This document shows, one piece after another, positions 1 to 12,030 of a DNA stretch of 64,000 nucleotides. Under the pieces are notes generated by a model. The model was not told where the DNA came from. It saw only the letters and a program-made list of their open reading frames with translations, and ran no database searches. The translations under genes and the position numbers were made by a program. Every line of letters starts with the position of its first letter. Position 1 is the stretch's first letter. Origin of the DNA: Hericium rajendrae (Eukaryota > Basidiomycota > Agaricomycetes > Russulales > Hericiaceae); contig CM065890.1 of the NCBI GenBank assembly GCA_033439255.1, positions 1,116,001-1,180,000 of the forward strand, written 5' to 3'.

Positions 1-1708
1 TGTCAATATCAGACCGCGGTTAGATCCCGAGCAGGGAAATACAGGGGAGGCCGCCTCCCCTGTGTCCATACAAAGAATAGCTTATGATGAGCCACTGGCC
101 GCCCGATGAAAGAAGGAAGGCTAGATTGAGATGAATATCAGTCCAACTCATGCTGCTCTCTATGTTCCACACTTGAAGAACCTCCGATCTTGATGAAGGG
201 AATGGCTGTCCACACGAGGATCTGCACATCATGGGTCATGATGGTTACATGCTATGAATGTTTCTCCTGTAATGCCCATCTTACTACTCACATCGATTTC
301 GATTGTAGCTCTGCTTCTCAGCGTCAGTCCTCTCCCTCGCATTTGAATACCTCTCAAACTACCGTCAAAATTCTTCTGCAGCATACTGATTGCACAGCCC
401 AAATGCTCGCGATATCTGATTATCATATCCTCGCAAGGCACGTTCATGCTAAGTCGCAGAGTTCCGAGATACTTTACAACATCACGTCTCGAAGAACTTG
501 ATGCACTGCCCTCTTCTCAGGGAGCGCTACCAAGTAGCATGCCCTACAGCGCTAGTTTCTCCCCTTCACCCCAACTTGCTTGTCGACGAGGCTTCCAGTC
601 GCCGGGGCTACGGCATCTAGTCTCGGCGATGATCAAATGGCCATTCAACTTGGGGCTGGGTGAAGCTCGGGAGGCATCTTACCTTCAACTCCGCGTCTTC
701 CGAGGCGATAGTCCATCTTCGAAAGTGTGGCCGTGTTGTGAGAACTTGAGCTACTGCACGCGGTACCGCACGTCGGAGAAGCCGACGGTATGCTCACTAA
801 TGATCTGATTCCGCGGGTTTCATAGATTCTAACGGGGACTCCTCGCTGGTGGCATCCAGTTCGCAAAACCTTGGGCTGACGTTCGATACCTATCCCTGGT
901 GTAAGGATCCCAACAAGCCGCATTTTGGCGCCAATCGATGATCGACAAGCCCAAACCTGTGCCCGGTATTGTGGCAGCTAGACCATCCTCCTGCCATGCC
1001 GAGCACGCCTTACCCAGATTCTGAATAGTCCCGCCGCCGCCGACCCAGGCCATAATTATCCCGCCCACATGATTGACGGCGAAACTCTAGCAAATCTGGT
1101 GAGCTCTTCGTCGTATGTTGGCGCTTTTTTTCTGCCATGAGGTTCGGCGTTCAATTCAAAGCGTCGTCGCCGCGATGGCCACAAGGCTGCCTCATTTCCA
1201 GCGCTTCGTTCGGGCTTTGGGTGCATCTCATCAGGCGAACAATGAAGGTGAGGTCGAGTTCTGTGATGGAGAATGCTAGGAGACGCTGTTCCAATACAAT
1301 TGCTTTGGCGCCGAGCAGCCTGGACACAACTTCGGGCGCTGATGGCAGGCGATTACTCTCCCCTTCTCCGCCGTTGCACAGCTTCTACAGATTGTCTGTT
1401 ACACGAGAGAGACGCCCATACGTCCGCCAGCAATCAGAGGTATCAAGAAGTACACGGTGGGACCTGTTCTTTGATTCTCCTCGCTGTCTAGACACCTCAT
1501 TTCGTGCCATCAGATTAGCCGACGCGCGCGTTGCGACGACCCAACTCGGTCATTTAAGTAAGATCGACCCATGTCAGAGGTACGAAGGTACCGAGAGCAA
1601 GCCAGAGCTCGGGGGTCCGAACAGCTTTGCGTATTAAGAGAGAGACAGAGAAGACGTTCGGGTAGGTCGTAGGCCCATCTTTCCTCCCGTCCCCTCCGTT
1701 CCCGTACG
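1..1708. other. Left-edge region without a recognised gene
   Basis: Several open frames of 70-166 codons occur on both strands, but none shows a known family, a convincing splice structure or a protein-like composition. The last 60 bases are pyrimidine-rich and probably form the promoter and 5' UTR of the DUF4436 gene. A gene entering from outside the left edge cannot be excluded. Confidence 0.4.
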
Positions 1709-3274
1709 ATGGCTGAATCCAGCGCTACTCAGACCAAGCCGGGATACCTCAGCACACAGGCGAGCAAGCTCAGCGTAGCCTATCGCGCCTATCGCGTGAC
1801 GAGGAAGGGCCTGCGCCTCCCTTGGATCCTGGCATGTGTTGTTGCCACCATTATCACCATCGTGCTTGGTGTTTCGCTCGGGTGGGCGTTTCGAACCAAG
1901 CCTCTGGAGGATCCGGGGGTGAGCTCTGTGTTCGACGGTAGGAAGGTGAATAGACCCTTGGATTCGCCAACTGCGTCTGACTGAGATGTCCCGTCAGATA
2001 TATACCAGTATGACATTAGTCGCCGTCGATCCGACTGCCGGGACGGTGACTATTGATTGGTCCATCGACGATGACGATTGCTTCGCACAGGCCAACTCAC
2101 TCGACGATGTCAACAATGACTGTCCTCCAGTCAACATTTATTTCGATCAGTATGTCTTCTCCTGTTTGTGATTTTCAGCGAGACGTATTCACACCCTTGC
2201 AGGAATTTGCTCGCCCAAGATGACGATGCGGGAGGTGGCTCCACGCCCTCGAACAACCGCCCCGATTCGGCGGTGTTCCAGTGGAACGCAACTGCCAACT
2301 TCGACAACTTCGCAAATCTGCCAACCTTCCGCACCGTCATCAACTTGTATTCGAACATCACAAAATTATGGTCCAGCGTTGAGAACTATCCTTTTGACCG
2401 GTACGGTCTTATCCCCCATCTTCATCGTAAATGTTTCAACGATTTCGATTTCATAACGCAGGTATTCTTCAGACATGTGGATATTTGGCTATGTGAATGG
2501 TACAGAGAATCCTGTCGGTGTGTCGGTCTATTACACTACCGGCATCGCCGTGTCAGTACCATCTCGCCCTCCACGATTCCGTACGCTGACAACCGTAACT
2601 TGATCCCTAGCGGATACAAGGCCGTTCTCCTTCCGCCCGACAATATCACCGCGTTGTTCAACGATCAGGGCGTGACGAACCTGACGCTTCTGATCTACAG
2701 GACGGCCCTCGTGAAGGCCTACGCTGTCGTTATCATCATGGCGATGTGTACGTGCCGCTCCCTTCCTTCAACACGATGACCGGAACTGAGATGCGTCTGC
2801 AGGGCTCATCAACCTCATCCTCATGGCCATCATGATCAAAGCCATCTTCTTCCGATACAAGGTCGACGCGACCGCGCTGGTCGTGCCCGTAGCCACCCTC
2901 TTCGCATTCACGCAGCTGCGCGGCACGATGCCCGGTGCGCCCAGCTCGTTCGGGACGATCATCGATTTCGTCGGCACCCTGCCAACTCTCGCGTTCTTGG
3001 TCATGACGGTACGGCCGCTGTCCAGATGATGTTGCCGTTTCCGGGACTGACGAGATCGCCGTAGACGCTGTTCTGTCTGGCGTCCTTCCTCCTGAAGGCA
3101 GACTATCCAAACAAACCAGCGCCTCGTCCAGCAGCTCGTCCAGCCAGCTCGAGCTCGGACGTCGAGTCTGGTAATGGTAACGCGAGCGGGAACGTCGGGC
3201 CGGCAAATGGGAAAGAGCAGGTGCACGCCGGGGTGCAGGAACTGTCTTACCAGTCGCGACCTTTGGAGCTTTGA
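1709..3274 (+). CDS. DUF4436 family multi-pass membrane protein
   Basis: Seven exons give 400 aa: 1709-1918, 1998-2149, 2203-2400, 2462-2551, 2611-2747, 2803-3008 and 3065-3274. All junctions are GT-AG and phase-consistent, for example GTATGT at 2150 and TTGCAG at 2202. An N-terminal membrane helix lies at about residues 38-61, followed by a long extracytosolic part with a VDPTAGTVTIDW stretch and several N-glycosylation sites. Four hydrophobic segments near the C-terminus begin after AYAVVIIMAMWLINLIL and include the motif FTQLRGTMPGAPSSFGTIID. The tail is Ser/Asn-rich. This order matches the fungal DUF4436 family, whose function is unknown; a plasma-membrane or ER location is inferred. The start is the first ATG after the pyrimidine-rich leader and lies just before the first helix. 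I am sure of the family and less sure of the first junction. Confidence 0.85.
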
Positions 3275-3596
3275 TGCCCGGTCCATGTCCTCAGAAGGAT
3301 ACCTGCATACGGACTGTAGTTATATTTATTGGTGACCTGCGATGATCGTGATGGACTTATGATGACAATGACACTGTTTTTTACGATTATATAGCTCTTT
3401 TGACACTGCTACTTGTTATGATGAATTCGTTGAGCTCAGTAATCCATGGGCTCGGGTCAACAGCCTCAGCTTTAACCATCATGCAGCGATTCGAGTTGTC
3501 AATCATGTAATGTACTCCTCTGCAAAGGATGCAATACACGGAAATAAAATATCATAGCAACATAAATACGCATATACGTAAGACCAAATTGATTCA
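3275..3596. other. Convergent 3' intergenic spacer
   Basis: AT-richer spacer between two converging genes. It should hold both 3' UTRs and polyadenylation signals; AATAAAATA lies near 3542. No gene is seen. Confidence 0.5.
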
Positions 3597-5095
3597 TTAC
3601 AGCTCACCGGCACCCTCCACCCGCGTCTGCACATTACTCGAAGACAGCTTATCTTGGTATCTTTGCAATAACAGCCGCCGCACCCATCCGTCCTGCGGGA
3701 AGTCCTTTTCCCACTGATTATGCAGGTGCACCGCGAAGATCTTCTGCAGCCGCTTATCGAGCCCGCCGCCCTCGTCGCGCGTCAGTCCCAGCGTCCAGCG
3801 CTGATCCTTTGGATCAGGTACGAACGGGTCCGGAAGGCGGTTGTCCAGTCGACACGAGCGCGCGTCGGAGAAGCAGAAGGGTAGGATTTTGAACGGCGGG
3901 ATGCCTTCTGCGACGAGGCGGCGCCAGAGCTTGAGGTAGAGGAGGGCGCCCCAGTCGGTCGACGAGGCGCGCGGCGGCGGGGATGTCGCCATGATGTGGA
4001 AGGCCTCGCAAAGGTACGGCGAGTGCTGGTAGAAGCGCATGAGCGCGCCGTTCAGCGGCTGGTAGATCTTGTCTGCAGCGGTGTGAGCACGGCTCCGAAA
4101 ACGGCACGAAGGCGAGACGCACCGTAGCAATCCCACTGCGTCACGAACTCGTGCTCGAGGAGCGGCGTCAGGTCGCGCGTGAGCAGGCTGTCCATGTCGA
4201 CCCACACGCCGCCGTCCCTCCACAGCACCAGCAGCCGAATGAGGTCCCCGTCCGTCCACGCGAGCTTGTCGCTGCTCTGCAGCAGCGCGCTCCCCTCGAG
4301 CTCCGTGCCCCGCGCCAGCGCCGGCACGTCCGCGACGCGCAGCTCGAACGCATCCGGGTACCGCTCCGCATACCCGCGCAGGATGGGGTTCCCCGACAGA
4401 TCGCCGTTCGACCACAGCACGAAGCGCGAGCGCGCGACGGGCTGCGTCGCGAAGAACGACTTGAGCATCCACTCCTGTCGCTCGCCAAACGGCGCGAGGT
4501 CGACGCGCCAGTACGAGTGGAAGTGCGTGCGCGCCTGGCCGTCCGCCGCGGGCGCGAGCCACGGCGGCGTCTGCACCGTGCCCGCGAAGTCGTAGCAGTC
4601 GAGCCCGAGGCGCAGCGGCAGCCCCGCCTGCACCTCCGTGCGCCGCGCGCCGTAGAGGCGCTCCGAGACGTTGTACGCGCTGCTCACGCGCTCGGGCCTG
4701 AAGCACCCGCTGAGCGGCGCGACGGGCACGATCTCGCGCTGGATCCAGGCGCGCTCGTAGAACGCGAGCTCGATGTGCGGCTCCCAGAAGAAGAACCCGC
4801 CGATGACAGCGAGCGCGAGCGCGGGGAGGATGTACTTGAGGAGGGTGATGACTAGGCGCGGGCGGAGGAAGGACGAGGAGGCCGTGTGGCTGAACCAGCC
4901 GGGTCGGCGGCGGTCGTCGACGTTACTATGGTGTGGGTATACGTTCATAGTTGGCGGGTATAGAGGGGACGAGAGAGGTATGGTGGGATATTTGGGTGTG
5001 GATGACGTTGGAGACCGGGACGATGAGCGAAAGCGCGGGCTCGAGGGACTTGACACGGCGTACATTGGCAAGCGCGAGTAGTCTCCTCGCGACAT
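3597..5095 (-). CDS. Type II membrane glycosyltransferase with DXD motif (GT32-like)
   Basis: Two exons (5095-4123 and 4072-3597) give 482 aa. The 50-nt intron has a GTGCGT donor and a CTGCAG acceptor and joins WDCY to DKIYQPLNGALMRF. Residues 1-80 are a basic, Ser/Pro-rich cytosolic tail. Residues 81-103 are a single signal-anchor helix, after which the catalytic domain should lie in the Golgi lumen. The sugar-transferase DXD signature is RDGGVWVDMDSLL with the metal and nucleotide-sugar ligands D300 and D302, preceded by SDKLAWTDGDLIRLLVL. This matches the Gly_transf_sug family, which includes OCH1-type mannosyltransferases and alpha-1,4-galactosyltransferases. The C-terminal half, with DWGALLYLKLW and HLHNQWEK, resembles the alpha-1,4-glycosyltransferase conserved region. 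Donor and acceptor sugars cannot be told from sequence. The 5' end faces the 3' end of DHH1 across about 1 kb. Confidence 0.85.
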
Positions 5096-6080
5096 GGTAG
5101 CTCGCTGCTCACTCGGAGGCGAGCGACGTATCCTGCGGCCTGCGGGTGGTCAGATCCTGGTTTGAAGTACGATGAGTGTGGAACACCGACGCGTTGCGAT
5201 TTTCGTCCGAATTCGCCGTGTTGACGGCCGTTGATGGGCCTATATTATGATATCTTGACAGGCTTCACCGTTTAGATAGATACGGTATCCAGTAGGTTCA
5301 CGAGAACAGGACGTGGTAAGTGAGGAGGAACGGTGATGGGCGCGGGTGTAAAGCCGCCATCTCAACTCCCGCATCACTTCCGGGTCGCAACAACACTTTC
5401 TTGGCAGTCCCACCCTTTCAGCTTCGATTCTCAACCTCAGATCTTCTACCTTTCAAAATTATTCCAGAGCGACATCGGATATATTGCCGAATCGACATCA
5501 ACTCTACAGTGCAACCGTACTACGTCGGACATCGTAAATGAACGCAACAAGGGCACGACAACGACCACACCGCAACAAAAGGCGCATATCAACCATCCCT
5601 CTCCATCACCAAAGGCACCACACACAGTCGCAGCATCAGTAGGGCATAAAGAAAACGATCCCAGATAAACGAGGCATCGTCAACGAGTCGGCGAGACTAG
5701 TGAGAGTACGACTTCGTGTCCTCGCGAGAAATAAACAAACGGAGCGAAGATATACAGGATGCACAAAGAAGGCAAGAGGGGAGGAGACGGGATGAGGGGG
5801 GAGACGGGCAATCCGGGAGGGTTGGTGGACGACTACTTCCCGGGTGGATATTGTGGGGAAGTAGAAGCGTCAAGCGGTTAGTTTAGTTGAAGGACGCCGC
5901 GAGATATATAAAATGAAATGAGACTGAGAAAGCCCTGTGTTGCTGCGACGATGCCAGGATACCGATGGCGGATAGACAAATGCGATTGAAGAACGCCTCT
6001 CCACTACACCCACGCCCGCCCTCCTCTCCTCGGCGCGACCATCGCTTCCTCCCGCCATCTACCCACGACCGCCACAACGC
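5096..6080. other. Spacer between the glycosyltransferase 5' end and the DHH1 3' end
   Basis: Holds the promoter of the leftward glycosyltransferase gene (up to about 5.3 kb) and presumably the long 3' UTR of DHH1 (from 6080 leftward). Short frames at 5.3-5.7 kb have low-complexity Thr/Pro/His-rich products and are not credible genes. Confidence 0.45.
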
Positions 6081-7777
6081 TCATCGCTGAGCAACGGGGA
6101 CCTGTCCTCGAGGTGCACCGGCATATGCCCGTTGTTGCGCCGGAACAGCCTGCGGTGCGCCAATCGGCCGTATTCCCTGCCCATTCGACTGGTACATGAC
6201 CTGCTGTGGCGGTCGGCCCTGCGTTTGTGCCTGTGCTTGCACCTGGGCCGCTGCTGCTTGCTGCCTCTGAGCCTGGGCTTGAGCCTGGACATGGGCCTGA
6301 GCTTGAGCCTGCTGCTGTTGAGTAGCTTTCTGTGCCGGCTCATCAATTGACGACGGCGCGACGTACAACCCTCGGTCAATCTGCTGCGGAATGGGCTGGA
6401 TCTCGGTGCCGAGTTCCTGCTCGATCTTGTATAGGTTGAACCGGTCCTCGTAGGTGACAAGGTTGATAGCGAGACCTAAATGTCCGAAACGACCAGAACG
6501 ACCGATACGATGAAGGTATGTCTCCGAGTTCTTGGGGAAGTCGAAGTTGATGACGACGTTGACCGCCTGAATATCGATACCGCGCGTGAGGAGATCTGAG
6601 CAGACGAGATTGCGGCACACGCCGTTGCGGAAGTCGTGAAAGACGCGATTGCGATGCGACTGCAGCATCTTCGCATGCGAGTAGAAACATGAGTAGCCGA
6701 GCTCGGTCACCTTCTTGGCGAGGAGCTCGACGCGATTTGTAGAATTGCAGAATATTATAGATTGATTAATTTGGAGCTAGGGAAAAGCGTCGTGAGATTG
6801 ACCGGACATGAAGGAACAAGAGACATACAGTAGCGTACCTTAGAGAAAAGCGTGTTCAAACAGTGCACCTTCTGCCGCTCTTCGACATATGCGTAATACT
6901 GAGTGACACCACGCAATGTGAGTTCATCCATGAGATTAATCTCGTAAGGAGAATTCATATGTTTATCCTGTGAAATCATCAGCACGAGGCATCGGGGTGA
7001 AAGGCGGCCGATCTCTTACCTTGAAATCTTTCACAATTAGGGGAAATGTCGCCGAGAAGAGCATGACCTGACGGTCCTTGGGGAGATATGCAAGGAGCTG
7101 CTCCATGACAGGTGAGAATTCGGGAGAAAGGAGTTTGTCGGCCTCGTCCATGACAAAGACGGGGCATTCGCTGAGATCGGCGACGCTCTTTCCGGCTAAA
7201 TCGAGTATACGGCCGGGCGTGCCAACAAGGACGTGCACCGTCTCCGATAGACGCATGATGTCGTCCTTGAGCGTGGTGCCGCCAGTGGTGACCATGACCT
7301 GCACACCCATGTGCTTGCCGAGGGTCTTGCATACCTGGCTCGTCTGCAGCGCGAGCTCGCGCGTGGGCACAAGAATGAGTGCCTGAATCTTGTTCTTTTT
7401 CACGTCGACCTGCTGAAGGGACGGGATGACGAACGCGGCAGTCTTGCCGGTGCCGTTCTTCGCACGGGCGAGGACGTCGCGCTTGGTGAGGGCGATGGGG
7501 ATGGCTTCTTCTTGGATTGGCGAGGGCGTCTCGAATCCGGCTTCGAAGATGCCCATGAGCAGTTCGCGGCGGAGGAACATGTCCTCGAATTCGAGGCCCT
7601 TGATGTTTTTCACATCTTCGGTTTGAGGGCGCTCATCGCGTGGCGGGGCCCGCAGACCGGTGCGCCAGTTGTTGTCGTTGTGACTGGCGACAAAGAACAA
7701 GATGACGAAGTCGTTCTTTCTGAGAATAACAACAAGACTTACGATGTCGATGATGAGGGGCGGGTTGATTGCGACAT
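6081..7777 (-). CDS. DHH1: ATP-dependent RNA helicase DHH1 (DDX6 family)
   Basis: Four exons (7777-7743, 7683-7020, 6967-6839 and 6776-6081) give 507 aa. DHH1 is the DEAD-box helicase of P-bodies: it represses translation and promotes decapping and 5'-3' decay with Pat1, Edc3 and Dcp2. All motifs are visible: the Q-motif region [12 protein letters not shown] at 63-74, Walker A AKNGTGKT at 86-93, PTREL at 118-122, TPGR at 167-170, DEAD at 191-194, SAT at 222-224, and motif [10 protein letters not shown] at 365-372. The stretch [23 protein letters not shown] is typical of DHH1 and separates it from eIF4A. The first exon encodes only 12 residues ([12 protein letters not shown]); it was chosen because the next exon, [10 protein letters not shown], aligns with the family start. 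The C-terminal 80 residues are an unusual Gln/Ala-rich tail (see the repeat at 6223-6325). Confidence 0.96.
6223..6325 (-). repeat. Coding hexanucleotide tract in DHH1 (Gln-Ala repeats)
   Basis: Imperfect CAGGCY/CAAGCY hexamers on the minus strand encode a run of Gln-Ala dipeptides with poly-Gln and poly-Ala interruptions, about residues 432-466 of DHH1. Such tracts are disordered and length-variable in fungal P-body proteins. The expected role is promoting condensation, which is inferred rather than shown. Confidence 0.8.
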
Positions 7778-9433
7778 TGGAGAGTAGTGGTCTACGAGAA
7801 GGAGAGATGGTGGTTGGGATACAAAGGGTGTAGACACGAGGTCGGGTAAAGGTGATGGTGCTGGCTAGTGGACAATTGGTGCTTTTCTCGAAGCGAGTCC
7901 TTGTGGTTGGTTGGGGTGGTGTCTCTGATAGCAAGTCGCGCGCAACTAACGCAGTATAAAGTGTTGCTGCACGAGCGAGGAGCGATGGGGAGGTCTGGGT
8001 GATATGCGGTGCGATGCAAAGGCAGAAGTCGGTCACGGTCCAAGACGACGACCACAAATTCAAAGTTCGGTGGCGGCTTTCTCACGCTCCGCTTCAAAGA
8101 CATTCCTCTTCATTTTCTGTTTGCCCCGTTCTCAAACAACCTCTGACAGATTGTCATCTTAATGAGCATGCTCTGACGGTCAGAAAGTGAGGTATAATAG
8201 TTTCTAGCAACTTGTTTGCAGGGGGGAGCGAGCCAGAAGACGCACAGGCCCGCCACTTTTTGACCGTGTGACAAATCCTCCACATGTCGGCAGGCGCTCG
8301 GCACGCCAAGCTCAGTAGCTTGATCATGAAACAAGTTGTTCAGTACCTCGCGCAACGGGTTGACTTTCCTGGCAATGCAGAAAGACAAGAGGCGCATGCA
8401 GCTCCATGACAGCGAAGTGGAAGGATATACGGCACGTCGTCTCACCATACCCCAAGTCGTATGGCTAAAGCGTGGTCCGCTCAATTCGGCGCCTCGCAAC
8501 TGAGAGACCATCTCGTTGTTGGCGAAATGCATTCAATGTCCAACACTAAGTAGGCGCTAGTCGACATCGGCGGTACCGGTCAGAATTGCGTGTGTCGTGA
8601 AGCTGCCAGTCGGAGTCTTTCGCAGCCTGGAGACTGGGAAGCCATGGGAAACCGCATGAGTTCCGCAGAATAGCGCCGCCTTATGCCATGACGAACTTGT
8701 TCGCCGTGATTCACGATTAACATTCTACTGTTCATCTCTTACAGTTATGATTAATCTCCTCAGACAGGGCCTAAGGCAAACGGAGGTCGATCGACCAGGT
8801 ACCGACACAAAGTCATCATTCCAGCGCCAATGGCGCGCATCAACGGACTCTCCAAGTTTATTTCGCACCGTGGGCACTGCAATCGGTGACAGATTGCTGT
8901 ACTTCTATGATTTGATCAGAGCCAGAGGGTCGGCATCAAGGTCCAGACCTGCGCCCGAACTTGATTTGAAGCAGGAACGGAGACGCTCAGGGCTCGCGTA
9001 GAAAAGCAGCAAGCGGCAGACGCTCGTCCTGGTTTTCCTCCCACTCCCACTCGTTTGTCCGTCTACGCGAGGGATCCTTCTTGAATTCGTTGGGGCTGGT
9101 GAATTGAGGACGGCGTGCAGTTATAGGTGCGTATATAGCTATGTGTGGGAGTGATGCCTGCTCACACGATCGACGGCGCTGTGCTCGTCACATCTACTTG
9201 TTGCACGTACGGACAGGAAACAGACTAACAACTTCTGATCAGCAAGAGCGACTCACCTACAGTAGAGAGGGCACTGTCCCATCTCGTCCGATCCTTCATC
9301 AGACGCGATACACTCGTTTTCACCCCGTTCCTTACTTCGCATCTTCCATCCATCAGGCGAAGGTGCCCCATTCGACATCTCAAAAATAGTCTGGGACGCC
9401 CACACACCTGCAGGGATCTATTCGGCGGTTATC
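7778..9433. other. Divergent intergenic region between DHH1 and the DUF7729 gene
   Basis: The two genes are transcribed away from each other, so both promoters and 5' UTRs lie here. Open frames at 8.1-8.5 kb (-) and 8.75-9.4 kb (+) lack splice logic and family resemblance. The stretch is longer than the other divergent spacers in this window. Confidence 0.45.
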
Positions 9434-10941
9434 ATGTTCACTCCTCCGGCCTCCCCGCAACCTATACCCCGTGGCCCTGCTGACATGCCCGACACGCCCT
9501 CGTCCACGACATCTCTCACGTCCATCGCGCGCGACAGCCTTTCGCCCGAGCCATCGTCTCGATCGGTGTCACCGAGTCCCTCACCAAGAGCCAAGACACA
9601 GCGCCGTCCTCGCGCCCTCACGACGAAGCTCTCGGACGCCGAACAGCGGCAGCTCGACAAGTCGCGCACTGGGCGGCGCACCCGTCTCACGATCCTGCTC
9701 GTGCCGCTCGTGCTGGTGCTCATCGCGCTCTCCACCCGCTTCACATCGCATCCTGCCGTTCTCGATCTCCTCACGCCTTTCTCGTCCAACGAGCGCGCGA
9801 ACTGGGCGATCGTGCATGAGCCGCACATGCACATGCACTCACGGCGGCAGGCGAGCGACGTCACCGCGAGCGCGCCTCAGACAATAGCGACGTCCATCGT
9901 CTTCCCCTCGCCCACATCCGGTTCCGCACCGAGCGTCGCCTCACCGTCGCCGACGCAGAACCCAGCGGGCGGCGCACCCACGATCCCGAGCTCGGCACCC
10001 GTGCTGCCCACGCCGTTCCCACAGGCCTTCGACACGACGTTCAGCAGCAACTTCTCGACCGTGGACTGCCAGCAGTTCGTCCAAAATATGACGGGCACCG
10101 AGCCGTTCCGGCAGTGCCGCCCGTTCTCGTTCCTCTCGCAGACGTCGTCCGTATTTCTCGAGGTGTGTGTCCCCCTTCATATCGTCCCCCATCTGTCCCT
10201 GGGTGTCGTGTGTATATATTGAAACCACCGTTATGGGCACGCTGCAAATTTCTGGACGCGCTATAACGATACCCTGTTTTGCTCTTTCTGAAGCAGGCAC
10301 AGTCGAACACCTCGGCGCTGAACGTCGATATCTGGGGCACATGCAACACGCCGCTCAGCACCGACCAGTGCACGGCCAACATGAACTGGTTCCTGGCGCA
10401 GCTGCCCAAGCAGTGCCAGAAGGACCTGGACGATCAAAATGAGACGGTGATGCAGGCGCAAGCCGGTGCGTGCCCTGACTCGCAATCGCAATCGCAATCG
10501 CCGGCAGTGCTGATATCCCCGCGCGTCCCTTTCTGTCCGACAGGCCTCCAGACATACGCGCTGATGCGCCAGGCGGCGTGCCTCGCGGACCAGAGTACCG
10601 ACACGTACTGCTACGTGCTCGCCGCGATCAACTCGAACCCGTCCGACCTCTACTTCTACACGCTTCCGTACGGCATCGGCCTCCCGAACAGCACGACGCC
10701 GTCGTGCTCCGCGTGCACAAAGAGCATGCTGGCGCTGTTTGGCACGCAGGCGGATGCGCTCGCAGGGCTGAAGCAGACGTACAACAGCGCGGCGGCGATC
10801 GCGGCGGGCCAGTGCGGGCAGGACTACGTCCAGATGGCCACGGCGGTCACTGGCGCGGGTGTGCGTGCGTGGGAGGCGCGCGGGGTGTGGGTGAGCGCTG
10901 TGGCGCTCGGGGTTGTGTATCTCATTTCGGGCGCGCATTGA
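9434..10941 (+). CDS. DUF7729 domain protein, membrane-anchored, extracytosolic
   Basis: Three exons (9434-10162, 10297-10465 and 10544-10941) give 431 aa. Residues 1-83 are a Ser/Pro-rich basic tail, 84-101 a membrane helix, and 105-215 a Ser/Thr/Pro-rich linker. A Cys-rich domain follows: DCQQFVQNM, FRQCRPFSFL, WGTCNTPLS, CTANMNWFLAQL, QAACLADQSTDTYCYV, then LYFYTLPYGIGLPN and the closing pair SCSACTKSM. This Cys pattern is that of the fungal DUF7729 domain, whose function is unknown. The extreme C-terminus is a second hydrophobic segment ending in SGAH, compatible with a GPI-attachment signal. Intron 2 (10466-10543) is 78 nt, in frame and stop-free, so a retained form would add 26 residues rich in Ser-Gln. 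A wall-facing role is inferred. Confidence 0.85.
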
Positions 10942-10944
10942 TTT

Positions 10945-11395
10945 TCGTGCGTTGGTTGGGTAGGTCGCGTCTGCTTTCATCTGTGAAGGACTCGCTGACC
11001 GTGTGCTGCAGGTCTCGTTGCTTGGTTTACTCAAGGATTATCTATCTCGATCTTTATGGACGTACATCTTGGTTTGGGCTGTTTCAGACGATTTCCGTGG
11101 CACATACTTAACTCCGGATTTTCGGTATTTATGCACGCCGTCGCTTCTTGCTGCGGTGGCTTTGCCTTCTTTTCTAACGTATTGCTCATTAATGATCTGT
11201 ATCGTTTACAAGTGATACCACATGTTCGCCGATCTGTGCAATGGGTGTCTGTCATTCTTTTGTTCTTCCAAGCGATGCCTCACGCAAGAACCGTCCTCGG
11301 AAAGCACCACTAGATACGACCCTGATCGTACAGTTGCTTTCTGTGGGCTGGTAAGCAGTCCGACCCCGAACATGCCATCTGGCTAGGCATTCTCG
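10945..11395 (+). repeat. Upstream copy of a diverged tandem duplication (3' end of the DUF7729 gene)
   Basis: This 3' flank of the DUF7729 gene is repeated in diverged form at about 11450-12030. Matching landmarks in order are: an intron-like unit (GGTAGGTCG ... GCTGACCGTGTGCTGCAG), TCTCGTTGCTTG, TTGGACGTAC-type sequence, CTTGCTGCGGTG, GATACCACATGTTCGCC, ATCTGTGCAATGGGT, GATGCCTCA, and CGTACAGTTGCTTTC. The intron-like unit may be a 3' UTR intron of the gene. Confidence 0.7.
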
Positions 11396-11449
11396 GGCGC
11401 GGGGACGCTATGAGTGGGGACGGGGTGGGAATTTTGTATTTCACTGCAG

Positions 11450-12030
11450 GCTCACATTGCGTCTGGCTGGGTGAGTCTATCAGCTGTTGTCTATATGGGA
11501 TTTGCTGACCTTGTGCACTGTAGGTATCGTTGCTTGATTTAATTCGGAAAACAGGTAATTCAACTCTCTTGGACGTACTTCTTACTCTAATTCGAACTTC
11601 CAGACGACCTGCACATCCCTAGCTTTTAGGATCTCTGTATTTATCCCGCTGCTTCACGTTGTACGTTCTTGCTTTCTCATGGATCCCCCTCGATGTTCAT
11701 TTACACGGTTTGCAAATGACACCACTTTTCTGGGTCGGAAAATTATGCCGACGGGTTTCCGTCGAACTTTGATAACCATGCACACCACTACTTGCTGCGG
11801 TGCGCCTGCTTACCTTCTTTTTCTTTTTAACAGGCCACTCAGTTCTATCAATAATACCACACGTCCGGTGGTCTGTGCAACGGGTCCCCGTCGTTACTTA
11901 ACTTAGATGCCTCATGGAAGATTCGACTTGCACGAATACCACCGTTGAGAAACTATCACAGGAATCTTGCCTTTGTCGTCCAGTTGTTCCCTAGAGGCTG
12001 ATCAGCGTCCGACGAGTTGTTCTGTCTTCG
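11450..12030 (+). repeat. Downstream diverged copy of the DUF7729 3' flank (gene relic)
   Basis: Landmarks parallel the upstream copy: GGTGAGTCT ... GCTGACCTTGTGCACTGTAG, TATCGTTGCTTG, CTTGGACGTAC, CTTGCTGCGGTG, AATACCACACGTCCGG, GTCTGTGCAACGGGT, GATGCCTCA and CGTCCAGTTGTTCC. An extra segment of roughly 100 bp is present near 11640-11770. No coding part of the gene is recognisable, so this looks like the remaining 3' end of a lost tandem gene copy, or a duplicated 3' UTR. Confidence 0.65.
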
